Shown here: piece by piece, positions 13,103 through 20,527 of the stretch | Layout: the number at the start of each line of letters is the position of its first letter | Position numbering within the stretch: position 1 is the stretch's first letter | Virus record (IMG/VR): IMGVR_UViG_3300025778_000077 | Coordinates: 1-24,588 of that record | Length of the DNA: 24,588 nucleotides | Strand: one strand, 5' to 3' | Origin: a virus | Program-made: the position numbers and the translations under genes | The notes under the pieces: model-generated | The model's input: the letters and a program-made list of their open reading frames with translations, nothing else | Told to the model about the DNA's origin: nothing | The model's database searches: none

Positions 13103-15594
13103 TGACTTCCGTTTCCCTCCTTCTTGGGTCGGTAGCCTCTGGTGTCGCTGCAACATATCTTGTTGTTGCGGGTGGCGGTGGCGCAGGTGGCGCACAACCA
13201 AATTATGTTGGTGGCGGCGGTGGTGGTGCAGGTGGATTATTAGCATCTTCAGTTATATTAAATGCAACAACCACTTATACCATTACCGTTGGCTCTGGCG
13301 GTGCGGGTATAATTAATTATGCTAATCCCGGCGGGAATGGAACAACTTCATCTATTGCAGGAACTGGTTTAACTACCATAACCACAGTCGGTGGCGGCGG
13401 CGGGGGTAGTTATGGTTGCAATGCCGTAACGGGTGGTTCTGGCGGTGGTGGTGGTAATAACAATCGTACAGGTGCCGCAGGTACTTCCGGCCAAGGTAAT
13501 TCCGGTGGCAATGGCGGGATTTACGCAGATAGCACTTCTTCCCAAGGCGCAGGTGGAGGCGGTGGTGCTGGCAGTACTGGCTCTAATTTTTCTGGAGTTA
13601 ATGGCGGCGCAGGTGGGGCGGGTACATCGTCATCAATTAGCGGTTCATCCGTAACATATGCCACGGGCGGCGGCGGTGGAGCATCTAACGGAACGGGGGG
13701 CGCAGGTGGTAGCAGTAACGTAAATGGCGGCGCGGGTGGTTCTGGTAATAGTGCAAACGGTAATAGTGCCACTGCAAATACTGGCGGTGGCGGTGGCGGT
13801 GCATCTTCTCAGTTAGGCGCAAGTGTTACAGGTGGTAATGGCGGTTCTGGTATTGTAATCATCAGTTACGCTGGTTCTCAACAATTTATTGGCGGCACAG
13901 TAACATCGTCCGGTGGTAATACAATTCATACGTTTACATCCTCAGGCACATTGGCTCCGGCTATTTCTACGTCATATCTTGTTGTCGCAGGTGGTGGTGG
14001 CGGCGGTTCAAATTATGGCGGTGGTGGTGGTGCTGGTGGCTATTTAACAAGCACTGCATATTTGTCACTTACGGTAGGAGCATCTTACACAGTTACTGTC
14101 GGAACGGGTGGTGCAGGTGGCCCCCCGCTTGGCAGTCAAGCCAACGGAACAAAAGGTAATGATTCATCATTAAGCGGAACCAGCTTAACCACCATAACCG
14201 CAACGGGCGGTGGTTTTGGTTCGCAGGGCGGCGGTGGCAGTGCTGGACCGGGCGGTTCTGGCGGTGGCGGTGGTGGCAATAACACAAATCCATGTTTTGG
14301 TGCAGGTACAGCAGGACAGGGTAATAACGGCGGTAACAACGGAGGCCAATACGGAGCAGGTGGTGGTGGTGGTGCATCTGCTGTTGGATCAAATGGACCT
14401 TCTGCTTCCAGTGGGGGTAATGGTGGTGCTGGTTCTTCATCTTCTATTTCTGGCTCTTCGGTAACATACGCAGGCGGCGGCGGTGGTGGCTGCGATACTG
14501 GAACGCCGGGTTCAGGTGGTTCTGGTGGCGGCGGTGCTGGCGGCAATGTTTCTGGTACGGGAAACGGAACAAGCGGTACTGCCAATACAGGCGGCGGTGG
14601 CGGTGGCGGTGGAACCGGATCAAGCCGCGCAGGTGGTACAGGTGGTTCCGGTATTGTAATCATCAGCTATGCTGGCTCACAAAAATTCACAGGCGGCACG
14701 GTCACATCATCCGGCGGCAATACAATCCATACGTTTACGTCATCTGGAACGCTAACTTACGGAACAATTTCAGCAAGTTATTTAATTGTTGCAGGTGGCG
14801 GCGGAGGTGGCGCGTCTGGTGTTGGATCGGGCGGCGGCGGGGGTGGTGGTGCAGGGGGATTTTTAAATAGCACAACCTATCTTGCTTCTGGAAAAACATA
14901 TACAGCAACTGTAGGCGGCGGTGGCAATGGCGCAGTTTTCCAAACATCTATTGCAACCGCTGGTGCAAATTCCGCTTTAACTTTAGGAGGTAGCGGTTTT
15001 ACCGCAATAGGTGGTGGTTTAGGCGCGGGTGACACTAATATCCCCGGCGGTTCAGGTGGCTCCGGCGGTGGTGGTACAGGTAACTATAATACCGCAGGTG
15101 GCTCTGGAACATCAGGGCAAGGTAATAACGGTGGCACATCTGTAGTAAGCAGTGGCGGCGGTCAAGGCGGCGGTGGAGGCGGTGGCGCATCTGCCGCAGG
15201 TGGCAATAGTGACAGTTCCGGTAACGCAGGTAGTGGTGGAGCAGGTTCTGCGTCATCTATCACAGGATCATCTGTAACTTATGCAGGTGGCGGCGGCGGA
15301 GGTATCCAAAATACTGGATCAGTTGGCTCCGGCGGGGCTGGTGGCGGTGGTGCTGGTGGTACAAAAAATAATGGTGGTACTGCTGGAACAACTAACTTAG
15401 GTGGAGGTGGTGGCGGTGCCGGTGGCGGTGCAAGTGCATCTCCGGCCAGTGGTGGCGCTGGTGGTTCTGGGGTTGTTATATTATCCGTTCCATCGGCCAA
15501 CTATACTGGAACAGTTACGGGTTCGCCAACTGTCACAACTTCTGGTAGTAACACAATTATTAAGTTCACATCTTCAGGGACGTATACAGCATGA
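13102..15594 (+). CDS. Glycine-rich adhesin with three tandem units
   Basis: An 830-residue protein built mostly of GGX-type repeats broken by short beta elements. The start is the ATG at 13102, overlapping the fibre stop (TAATG), with AGGGG upstream at about 13089; the in-frame ATG at 13054 lies inside the fibre gene and is less likely. Three units of about 265-275 residues each begin YLVVAGGGG or YLIVAGGGG. Units 1 and 2 end in GSGIVIISYAGSQ plus GGTVTSSGGNTIHTFTSSGT; unit 3 ends GSGVVILSVPS and a related tail. Phage glycine-rich adhesins such as S16 gp38 form stacked polyglycine-II helices whose exposed loops bind receptors; here this is inferred from composition. The N-terminal LLLGSVASGVAA looks like a signal peptide, but a virion protein is more likely. 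It probably binds or decorates the fibre. Confidence 0.8.
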   Translation: MTSVSLLLGSVASGVAATYLVVAGGGGAGGAQPNYVGGGGGGAGGLLASSVILNATTTYTITVGSGGAGIINYANPGGNGTTSSIAGTGLTTITTVGGGGGGSYGCNAVTGGSGGGGGNNNRTGAAGTSGQGNSGGNGGIYADSTSSQGAGGGGGAGSTGSNFSGVNGGAGGAGTSSSISGSSVTYATGGGGGASNGTGGAGGSSNVNGGAGGSGNSANGNSATANTGGGGGGASSQLGASVTGGNGGSGIVIISYAGSQQFIGGTVTSSGGNTIHTFTSSGTLAPAISTSYLVVAGGGGGGSNYGGGGGAGGYLTSTAYLSLTVGASYTVTVGTGGAGGPPLGSQANGTKGNDSSLSGTSLTTITATGGGFGSQGGGGSAGPGGSGGGGGGNNTNPCFGAGTAGQGNNGGNNGGQYGAGGGGGASAVGSNGPSASSGGNGGAGSSSSISGSSVTYAGGGGGGCDTGTPGSGGSGGGGAGGNVSGTGNGTSGTANTGGGGGGGGTGSSRAGGTGGSGIVIISYAGSQKFTGGTVTSSGGNTIHTFTSSGTLTYGTISASYLIVAGGGGGGASGVGSGGGGGGGAGGFLNSTTYLASGKTYTATVGGGGNGAVFQTSIATAGANSALTLGGSGFTAIGGGLGAGDTNIPGGSGGSGGGGTGNYNTAGGSGTSGQGNNGGTSVVSSGGGQGGGGGGGASAAGGNSDSSGNAGSGGAGSASSITGSSVTYAGGGGGGIQNTGSVGSGGAGGGGAGGTKNNGGTAGTTNLGGGGGGAGGGASASPASGGAGGSGVVILSVPSANYTGTVTGSPTVTTSGSNTIIKFTSSGTYTA
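13151..13970 (+). repeat. Glycine-rich unit 1
   Basis: It runs from TYLVVAGGGG through the GGTVTSSGGNTIHTFTSSGT block (13891-13950) to the start of unit 2. About 820 bases; limits approximate. Confidence 0.7.
13971..14774 (+). repeat. Glycine-rich unit 2
   Basis: It runs from SYLVVAGGGGGG through the second copy of the 20-residue ending (14692-14751), identical in protein to unit 1 but with 11 synonymous codon changes. About 804 bases; limits approximate. Confidence 0.7.
14775..15594 (+). repeat. Glycine-rich unit 3
   Basis: It starts SYLIVAGGGGGG and ends with a diverged version of the tail (SGSNTIIKFTSSGTYTA). About 820 bases; limits approximate. Confidence 0.7.
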
Positions 15595-15932
15595 GCCATT
15601 TTGCAAAAGTTGAAAACGGCATTGTCACGCAAGTTATTGTTATTGATCAGGATATGATTGATTCTGGTCATTTTGGTCATGCTTCTTTATGGAAGCAAAC
15701 GTCATATAATACGCATGGCAATCAACACCCAGAGGGCCGACCCTTACGCGGCAACTATGCGGGTATTGGATTTACTTACGATGAAACGCATGACGTATTT
15801 TATGCGCCGCAACCATTTCCTTCGTGGACGTTAAATCAATCAACGTGGTTGTGGGAAGCGCCTATTCCTTATCCTAATGATGGAACGCCTTACGATTGGG
15901 ATGAAGCCACCAAAAATTGGGTAGCATTATGA
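15591..15932 (+). CDS. Small fibre-associated phage protein (conserved, unknown function)
   Basis: A 113-residue protein with MSHFAKVENGIVTQVIVIDQ at the start, LWKQTSYNTHGNQHPEGRPL, then RGNYAGIGFTYDETHDVFYA, PQPFPSWTLNQSTWLWEAP and a final YDWDEATKNWV. I recognise this family well from cyanophages and related marine and freshwater phages, usually beside tail fibre genes, where FAKV.NGIV...VIV opens and PFPSW.LN..TWLWE.P recurs near the end. No enzymatic function is known to me. It starts within the preceding stop (ATGA) and its own stop overlaps the next start the same way. Aromatic and Trp-rich composition suits a carbohydrate- or fibre-binding part. Confidence 0.85.
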   Translation: MSHFAKVENGIVTQVIVIDQDMIDSGHFGHASLWKQTSYNTHGNQHPEGRPLRGNYAGIGFTYDETHDVFYAPQPFPSWTLNQSTWLWEAPIPYPNDGTPYDWDEATKNWVAL

Positions 15933-16168
15933 ACGATTACCAAACCCTCATAGACATAATTGGCGGCGCAATCCTAACGGTGGCGGGGTGGCTTCTGCGT
16001 GAATTGTGGGGCGCGGTCAAAGAACTACAACGGGATTTGAATAAATTGGAAGCCAATATGCCAAAAGAGTATGTTCTCAAGGTGGATTTAGACCAGAGAA
16101 TGAAGCATATTGAGGATATGTTCCAACGGATCTACGACAAACTTGACGGGAAGGCCGATAAGCCATGA
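15929..16168 (+). CDS. Small membrane protein with N-terminal TM and coiled coil
   Basis: A 79-residue protein starting at the ATG of an ATGA overlap (15929); an earlier in-frame ATG at 15917 is rejected because it would need a larger overlap. Residues about 6-24 (TLIDIIGGAILTVAGWLLRE) form one membrane segment and the rest is a charged amphipathic helix (LWGAVKELQRDLNKLEANMP ... HIEDMFQRIYDKLDGKADK). I recognise similar proteins near lysis or tail genes in podovirus-like phages. The topology, with a short N-terminal anchor and a coiled coil, resembles an inner-membrane spanin or a holin-regulating protein, but there is no outer-membrane partner to support that. Confidence 0.65.
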   Translation: MNDYQTLIDIIGGAILTVAGWLLRELWGAVKELQRDLNKLEANMPKEYVLKVDLDQRMKHIEDMFQRIYDKLDGKADKP

Positions 16169-17073
16169 GCACGACGACAACCAACCTTAGCTTAAACGAA
16201 CCGTCTTATAACCAGACATCGCCAACGTGGGACATTCCGCTCAATAGCAATACCACGATTCTTGACGCCGCCTTTGGTAATACAACCTCTGTTGCGCTTA
16301 CAAGCTCAAACGTCACGTTGACGGCAACGCAACTGCAGGTCATGCAGGTCAAGTTCACAGGCGCGATTTCGGCAAACATCATTATTACCATTCCCGCCAT
16401 CGGTGGCCGTTGGACCTTCACAAACGCAACTTCGGGCGCTTACACCGTAACCATCGCATCGGCGGGGGCAGGGACAAGCGTTGTGGCTCCGCAGGGCTAT
16501 AGCACCCTCATGTTATCGGATGGCACAAACATCGTCCTCGCAGACGGCGGCGTCATTTCCGGTGGTAACCTTGCAACGCTTAACGTGTCGGGCAACTCGG
16601 TTCTTGGCTCTACAGGGACAACGACTGCAAGCGTTGGTGGCAAGCTAACATTATCGGCAACGCCAAGCCAGTTATCTCTCGTCCTTCAAAACATCGCAGA
16701 AACGACAACAATCACAGCGGCAAGCGCGACTGGCACAATCAACTACGATATCACCACGCAGTCGGTTCTTTATTATACGGTTAACTCGTCGGCCAACTTC
16801 ACGCTCAATTTTAGGGCATCGAGTGGCACAACGCTTAATTCTGCTCTTGCAATTGGCCAAGCCGTAACGGTTGCTTTCCTGAACACAAACGGCACTACGG
16901 GTTATTACAATAACGCTATTACGATTGATGGTGCGTCCGTTACGCCTAAGTGGATCAATGGTTCGGCCCCAACAACAGGTTATGCCAACTCAATTGACAC
17001 CTACACCTACACAATCATCAAGACCGCTTCTGCAACTTATACCGTCCTCGCAACCCTCGCAAAGTTTGCATAA
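16165..17073 (+). CDS. Tail fibre-like protein
   Basis: A 302-residue, Thr/Ser/Ala/Asn-rich, beta-repetitive protein. The N-terminal segment NLSLNEPSYNQTSPTWDIPL / NSNTTILDAAFGNTT is a motif I recognise at the start of many phage fibre or short-tail-fibre proteins. It continues with TFTNATSGAYTVTIASAGAG and ends in a C-terminal domain (LNFRASSGTTLNSALAIGQA, VTVAFLNTNGTTGYYNNAIT, WINGSAPTTGYANSIDTYTY) typical of fibre tips. It starts on an ATGA overlap and stops on a TAATG overlap. It is probably a second receptor-binding fibre or a fibre tip, distinct from the 1409-residue one. Confidence 0.7.
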   Translation: MSTTTTNLSLNEPSYNQTSPTWDIPLNSNTTILDAAFGNTTSVALTSSNVTLTATQLQVMQVKFTGAISANIIITIPAIGGRWTFTNATSGAYTVTIASAGAGTSVVAPQGYSTLMLSDGTNIVLADGGVISGGNLATLNVSGNSVLGSTGTTTASVGGKLTLSATPSQLSLVLQNIAETTTITAASATGTINYDITTQSVLYYTVNSSANFTLNFRASSGTTLNSALAIGQAVTVAFLNTNGTTGYYNNAITIDGASVTPKWINGSAPTTGYANSIDTYTYTIIKTASATYTVLATLAKFA

Positions 17074-17795
17074 TGCCTACAATCGGAACAGCGGGTGCCG
17101 CATCAGCTAGGGCTTTTGGGTTTACGGGCGTTGCTACGTCAGGCAGCGTGACTGTCAACACGTCTGGATCTGGTACATTTACTGTTCCTGTTTACGCCAA
17201 TTCTATCCAATTCCAATTGTGGGGAGGCGGTGGCGGCGGGGCTGCGCCGGGCGGTGCAGGTGGTGGCTCGGGTGGTGGTGCAACAGGTGGCACTACATCT
17301 ATTACTGCAGCAAGCTATACATTGATTGCAACGGGCGGTGGCGGTGGATCTTCTGCAGGTGGAGACCGTAGTAACGGATCACCGGGCGGAGGTGGTTCAG
17401 GTTCAGGCGGGTCAACAAATCTTACGGGTAGCTCTGGAAGTTCCGGTTCTCGCGGACAAGGCGGTTCTGGTGGCGCAGGAGCAAATGGCGGAAACGGCGG
17501 CAGCGGTGGGACTATTCCCGGCGGCGGCTCACAAGCCATTTCAGGAAACCCCGGTTCGGCTCCTGCAGGTGGCGGAGGTGGAGCTGTGTTTGACGAAGAT
17601 ATCAATAACGGAGCTAAATCTTGGTCCACTGGCGGGGGTGGAGGTGGTGGTGGTTACACGTCTATTACTGCCACGCCTTCAACTGGTCCAAGCCCCGGTG
17701 CTGTTTTATCTTATACGGTCGGAGCCGGTGGGTCAGCAGGTGGCGGGTACAACGGTTCAGGTGCAAACGGTCGTTTAACCATAACGTGGTCGTAA
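17073..17795 (+). CDS. Second glycine-rich adhesin-like protein
   Basis: A 240-residue protein. The N-terminal part (TAGAASARAFGFTGVATSGS, VTVNTSGSGTFTVPVYANSI) leads to QFQLWGGGGGG and then dense GGX repeats to about residue 200, closing with LSYTVGAGGSAGGGYNGSGA and RLTITW. It is one copy of the kind of glycine-rich unit found three times in the 830-residue protein, with its own N-terminal strand region (residues 24-52). The FTVPVYANSIQFQLWGGGG pattern is typical of phage and bacterial glycine-rich domains. The start overlaps the previous stop (TAATG). It is presumably another extracellular, receptor-facing part of the tail. Confidence 0.75.
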   Translation: MPTIGTAGAASARAFGFTGVATSGSVTVNTSGSGTFTVPVYANSIQFQLWGGGGGGAAPGGAGGGSGGGATGGTTSITAASYTLIATGGGGGSSAGGDRSNGSPGGGGSGSGGSTNLTGSSGSSGSRGQGGSGGAGANGGNGGSGGTIPGGGSQAISGNPGSAPAGGGGGAVFDEDINNGAKSWSTGGGGGGGGYTSITATPSTGPSPGAVLSYTVGAGGSAGGGYNGSGANGRLTITWS

Positions 17796-17796
17796 C

Positions 17797-18105
17797 ATGA
17801 TATTTACTTGGACGTTTCCCCAGTTCATCGTTAACCCAACGTCTGACGGCTTGTCCAACGTGGTTACGGCCATTAACTGGATCTGCACTGGCACGGATGG
17901 CACGATTTCGTCATCTTCTTCTGGTACAGCAAGCCTTGGAACGCCTAACCCCGCAGAATTTGTGCCTTACGCGGATATTACGCAGTCTTTAGCCTATCAG
18001 TGGGTGGCGGGTTGCATCAGTATGCCGGCGGTTGAGAGTGGAATCGCGCAGCAAATTATTGTATTGTCCAAACCGGTTGTGCAAACGCAAGCACCGCCAT
18101 TTTAA
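17797..18105 (+). CDS. Small conserved phage protein near fibre genes
   Basis: A 102-residue protein: MIFTWTFPQFIVNPTSDGLS, NVVTAINWICTGTDGTISSS, GTASLGTPNPAEFVPYADIT and a C-terminal LAYQWV...VESGIAQQIIVLSKP. I recognise this pattern (a short beta-rich protein with NVV..I.W...GTDG and F.PYADIT/L) from small proteins next to tail fibre genes in cyanophages and others; no function is known. The ATG follows the preceding stop by one base. It has two Cys (positions 30 and 72). It may be a fibre-associated or chaperone-like protein. Confidence 0.75.
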   Translation: MIFTWTFPQFIVNPTSDGLSNVVTAINWICTGTDGTISSSSSGTASLGTPNPAEFVPYADITQSLAYQWVAGCISMPAVESGIAQQIIVLSKPVVQTQAPPF

Positions 18106-18119
18106 CCTAAGAGGGAAAC

Positions 18120-18305
18120 ATGGAAAATTTAGAATTAGAGCTAAAGCTAACCGTTGCTCACGTTAATACGGTTTTAAAGCATCTTGGCGCCGGTGTTTAT
18201 GCTGAAGTTGCTGACCTTATTACTCTTCTGCACGGCCAAGCCAAACCTCAGATTGAATCTGCTGTTCCGGCAGCTCCTGCACCAACAGAAACTCCGACGG
18301 AATAA
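18120..18305 (+). CDS. Small conserved phage protein of unknown function
   Basis: A 61-residue protein with MENLELELKLTVAHVNTVLK at the start, LGAGVYAEVADLITLLHGQA in the middle and a Pro/Ala/Glu-rich tail. I recognise the LxLTVxxVNxVLxxLGxxxYxEVxxLI pattern from short phage proteins often found between fibre and holin genes. AGAGGGAA precedes the ATG by about 4 bases (18110-18117). Function unknown. Confidence 0.75.
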   Translation: MENLELELKLTVAHVNTVLKHLGAGVYAEVADLITLLHGQAKPQIESAVPAAPAPTETPTE

Positions 18306-18306
18306 T

Positions 18307-18774
18307 ATGGATCCATTTACCCTCATCGCCGGCGCGACAGCGATCTATAATTCGATCAAATCCGCCGTCGATGCAGGGCAGGATATGATGGCGACTGCGG
18401 AAAAGGTAAGCAACCTCTTTGGCAAGATTGGCCAGATTGTTACGATTGCATCAACGCCTCGTAAGAAAAAAATGTTTCAAAGCCAAGCCGAGTTTGAGGC
18501 AGAGGCCGTTAAAATATATGCCGTCAAGGCAAAAGCCCTTGATATGCAACTTCAAGTAAAAAACTTGTTTGTCGGCCAATACGGTCCAGCAGCATGGGAA
18601 GGCATACAACGGCAGGTGATTGAAATGCGTAAGGAAGCGGCTCGTCAGGCGGCTGCAGCCTTAAAAGAACAGGAAGAAGCCCGTAAGGACTTAATTATGG
18701 TTAGCAGCATCGTGGGCTTTTTGGTATTAGGTATTGCTGCAATTGGTGTTTTTCTCATGCTAACGGTGAAATGA
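18307..18774 (+). CDS. C-terminally anchored membrane protein in the lysis region
   Basis: A 155-residue protein; the ATG at 18307 follows the previous stop by one base. An in-frame ATG at 18184 inside the previous gene would add 41 residues unlike the family, so it is rejected. The sequence opens MDPFTLIAGATAIYNSIKSA and AEKVSNLFGKIGQIVTIAST, has a long amphipathic helix (QSQAEFEAEAVKIYAVKAKA, EMRKEAARQAAAALKEQEEA) and ends in one strong TM segment (about 129-153: LIMVSSIVGFLVLGIAAIGV). I recognise relatives in marine podoviruses just before holin or endolysin genes. A C-tail-anchored coiled coil could be an accessory lysis or internal virion protein; not established. Confidence 0.7.
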   Translation: MDPFTLIAGATAIYNSIKSAVDAGQDMMATAEKVSNLFGKIGQIVTIASTPRKKKMFQSQAEFEAEAVKIYAVKAKALDMQLQVKNLFVGQYGPAAWEGIQRQVIEMRKEAARQAAAALKEQEEARKDLIMVSSIVGFLVLGIAAIGVFLMLTVK

Positions 18775-18775
18775 C

Positions 18776-19306
18776 ATGGATATCTTAAAGACGTTTGGAC
18801 CATTAATTGGTTCGGTTGCTCCCACCATTGCCACCGCTCTTGGCGGTCCTGTTGCCGGTATGGCCGTTAAAGCTGTATCAAATGCCCTCTTCGGCCATGA
18901 GAATGGCACTGAAGATGACATTATGTCGGCTCTTGCCAATCCAACGGGCGATCAGTTGGCTCAACTTAAAAAGATTGACGCGGACTTTAAGGTCCAGATG
19001 AAATCTTTGGACATTGATCTTGAACGTATTTCTGAACAAGATCGTGATTCAGCTCGTAATATGCAAATCGCAACCCGCGATTGGATTCCCCGTGTATTGG
19101 CGGTCGGCGTCACTCTGGGCTTCTTTGGGATCATTGCATACATCTTGCACTTTGGCCTTCCAGCTACGGGCGGCGAGGCTCTTTTAATGCTGATTGGTAC
19201 GCTTGGGACAGCTTGGACTAGCGTCATGGGGTTTTATTTTGGCTCGTCCGCCGGCTCCAAACAAAAGACAGATGCCCTGACGGCTTCTTTGGGGAATAAG
19301 CAGTGA
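18776..19306 (+). CDS. Holin, GTA three-TM type
   Basis: A 176-residue protein resembling the three-TM holin family first described for gene transfer agent release. The N-terminal 37 residues are Ala/Gly-rich and hydrophobic (GPLIGSVAPTIATALGGPVA), then a charged amphipathic stretch (QLAQLKKIDADFKVQMKSLD; SEQDRDSARNMQIATRDWIP), and two clear TM segments at about 105-127 (VLAVGVTLGFFGIIAYILHF) and 134-155 (EALLMLIGTLGTAWTSVMGF), ending YFGSSAGSKQKT. The DRDSAR..Q.ATRDWIPR motif and the GFYFGSSAGSKQK ending are characteristic of the family. Holins make pores in the inner membrane at a set time and let the endolysin out. It lies directly before the endolysin, whose GTG start overlaps its stop. 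Confidence 0.85.
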   Translation: MDILKTFGPLIGSVAPTIATALGGPVAGMAVKAVSNALFGHENGTEDDIMSALANPTGDQLAQLKKIDADFKVQMKSLDIDLERISEQDRDSARNMQIATRDWIPRVLAVGVTLGFFGIIAYILHFGLPATGGEALLMLIGTLGTAWTSVMGFYFGSSAGSKQKTDALTASLGNKQ

Positions 19307-19812
19307 AAGAGAATTTCCCACAATGTTTTGCCCTCGTCCTTAAAAACGAAGGTGGATATGTTGATAACCCTGCCGACCCCGGCGGGGCTACCAATTTAGG
19401 CTGCACCAAGGCAACTTGGGAGGCTTGGGTTGGCCATCCCGTGACTAAAGACGACATTAAGGCGTTAATGCCAAAAGACGTCATGCCGTTGTATAAGGCC
19501 AAGTATTGGGATACAATTAACGGTGACAATCTGCCGGAAGGCGTAGATTATGCCGTCTTCGATTTTGCCATCAACTCGGGGCCGTCCCGCGCAGCAAAAG
19601 CCCTGCAGTCGGTACTCAATACCAATCCAGACGGCCAAATCGGACCCACCACGTTACGCGCTCTTGAAACGGCAAACGCTCGTGAAGTTGCTACAGCGGT
19701 ATGCGAAGCCCGACTAGCCTTCTTACAATCTCTGTCAACTTATGGTACTTTTGGCAAAGGCTGGTCCCGTCGGGTGTCAGAAGTCGAGCAAACCGCATTT
19801 AACATGGTGTAA
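19303..19812 (+). CDS. Endolysin, GH108 / PG_3 family
   Basis: A 169-residue lysin that starts at GTG 19303 (GTGA overlap with the holin stop); no in-frame ATG lies nearby. It matches glycoside hydrolase family 108: the N-terminal signature KNEGGYVDNPADPGGATNLG holds the catalytic Glu (residue 16) in the EGGY motif, followed by KATWEAW and a KAKYWDTINGDNLPEGVDYA / VFDFAINSGPSRAAKALQ segment. The C-terminal part (PDGQIGPTTLRALETANARE, RLAFLQSLSTYGTFGKGWSR) matches the PG_3-type peptidoglycan-binding portion. It cuts the glycan strand of peptidoglycan. There is no signal peptide, so release should depend on the holin. Family members usually read GxTKAT after NxG; here Cys stands in that place (NLGCTKAT). 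Confidence 0.9.
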   Translation: MKENFPQCFALVLKNEGGYVDNPADPGGATNLGCTKATWEAWVGHPVTKDDIKALMPKDVMPLYKAKYWDTINGDNLPEGVDYAVFDFAINSGPSRAAKALQSVLNTNPDGQIGPTTLRALETANAREVATAVCEARLAFLQSLSTYGTFGKGWSRRVSEVEQTAFNMV

Positions 19813-19814
19813 AC

Positions 19815-20525
19815 ATGGATTATAACACCTACGTCCAGCAAATAGCGACAATGGCGGTTGTTCCCACAACGGACACCAACTTCCAGATCATTTTGCCCCA
19901 AATGATTAGCTATGCCGAATTGCGGATGCAGCGTGATCTTGACTTCTTGTCAACCCAGATCAGCAATTCGTCTTATTCCTTGACGGCAGGTAGTGGCACT
20001 TTAACGATCCCAACGTCTGCCTTTGTGGTCATGGAGACGTTTGAAGTTATTGATGGATCTGGCAGTTCTGCGCCTTTGTTGCCTGTAACAAAGGAATTTA
20101 TTCAAAATGTATATGGCACGGGATCTACTACCGGCTTGCCACAATACTTTGCCGTTTATGGCGGTGATTCGGCCACAACTGGTCTGACTAGTCAAAATAT
20201 GATTGTCGGTCCTATTCCTGACCTCAATTACGCTATTCGTTTGACTGGGACTGTTCGCTCTGCGCCGCTTTCGGCTACGAATACCCAAACTTTTATATCC
20301 GTATATCTGCCAGATATGTTTATTATGGCGTCTATGATTTATATTTCTGCTTATCAAAGAAACTTTGGCCGGATGAACGACGATCCGCAAATGGCTCAAA
20401 GTTACGAAGGCCAATATCAGGCGTTGAAGGCAAGCGCCCTAATTGAAGAAAATAGGAAAAAGTTTGAAGCTTCGGCATGGTCGTCTTATTCGACGGCGCC
20501 GGCTGCTACGCCAAATAGGGGATAA
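19815..20525 (+). CDS. Second head-tail adaptor (SU10/Bcep22-like)
   Basis: A 236-residue protein of the short-tail adaptor type, of which the SU10 adaptor is the example I know. It opens MDYNTYVQQIATMAVVPTTD and FQIILPQMISYAELRMQRDL, has a beta core (LTIPTSAFVVMETFEVIDGS, LPQYFAVYG, NMIVGPIPDLNYAIRLTGTV) and C-terminal helices (VYLPDMFIMASMIYISAYQR, YEGQYQALKASALIEENRKK). Its order of elements parallels the gp4-like adaptor at 7183 without the module. The neighbour is the nozzle protein, 2 bases downstream, as expected for a ring between portal/first adaptor and nozzle. There is no strong Shine-Dalgarno before the ATG; translation may be coupled to the endolysin. Confidence 0.75.
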   Translation: MDYNTYVQQIATMAVVPTTDTNFQIILPQMISYAELRMQRDLDFLSTQISNSSYSLTAGSGTLTIPTSAFVVMETFEVIDGSGSSAPLLPVTKEFIQNVYGTGSTTGLPQYFAVYGGDSATTGLTSQNMIVGPIPDLNYAIRLTGTVRSAPLSATNTQTFISVYLPDMFIMASMIYISAYQRNFGRMNDDPQMAQSYEGQYQALKASALIEENRKKFEASAWSSYSTAPAATPNRG

Positions 20526-20527
20526 TC

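Noticed and set aside
13102-13170. Possible Sec signal peptide on the glycine-rich adhesin
   Set aside because: The segment is hydrophobic but lacks a basic n-region, and virion proteins are released by lysis.
13521-14663. Long proline-rich reading frames on the - strand
   Set aside because: They are the reverse complement of GGT/GGC-rich coding in the glycine-rich gene; no start signals or family matches.
13151-15560. G-quadruplex elements in the glycine-rich gene
   Set aside because: G-runs are explained by glycine codons; no placement suggests regulation.
18184-18306. Earlier in-frame ATG for the tail-anchored protein
   Set aside because: It would overlap nearly all of the 61-residue gene and add sequence unlike the MDPFTLIAGA start seen in relatives.
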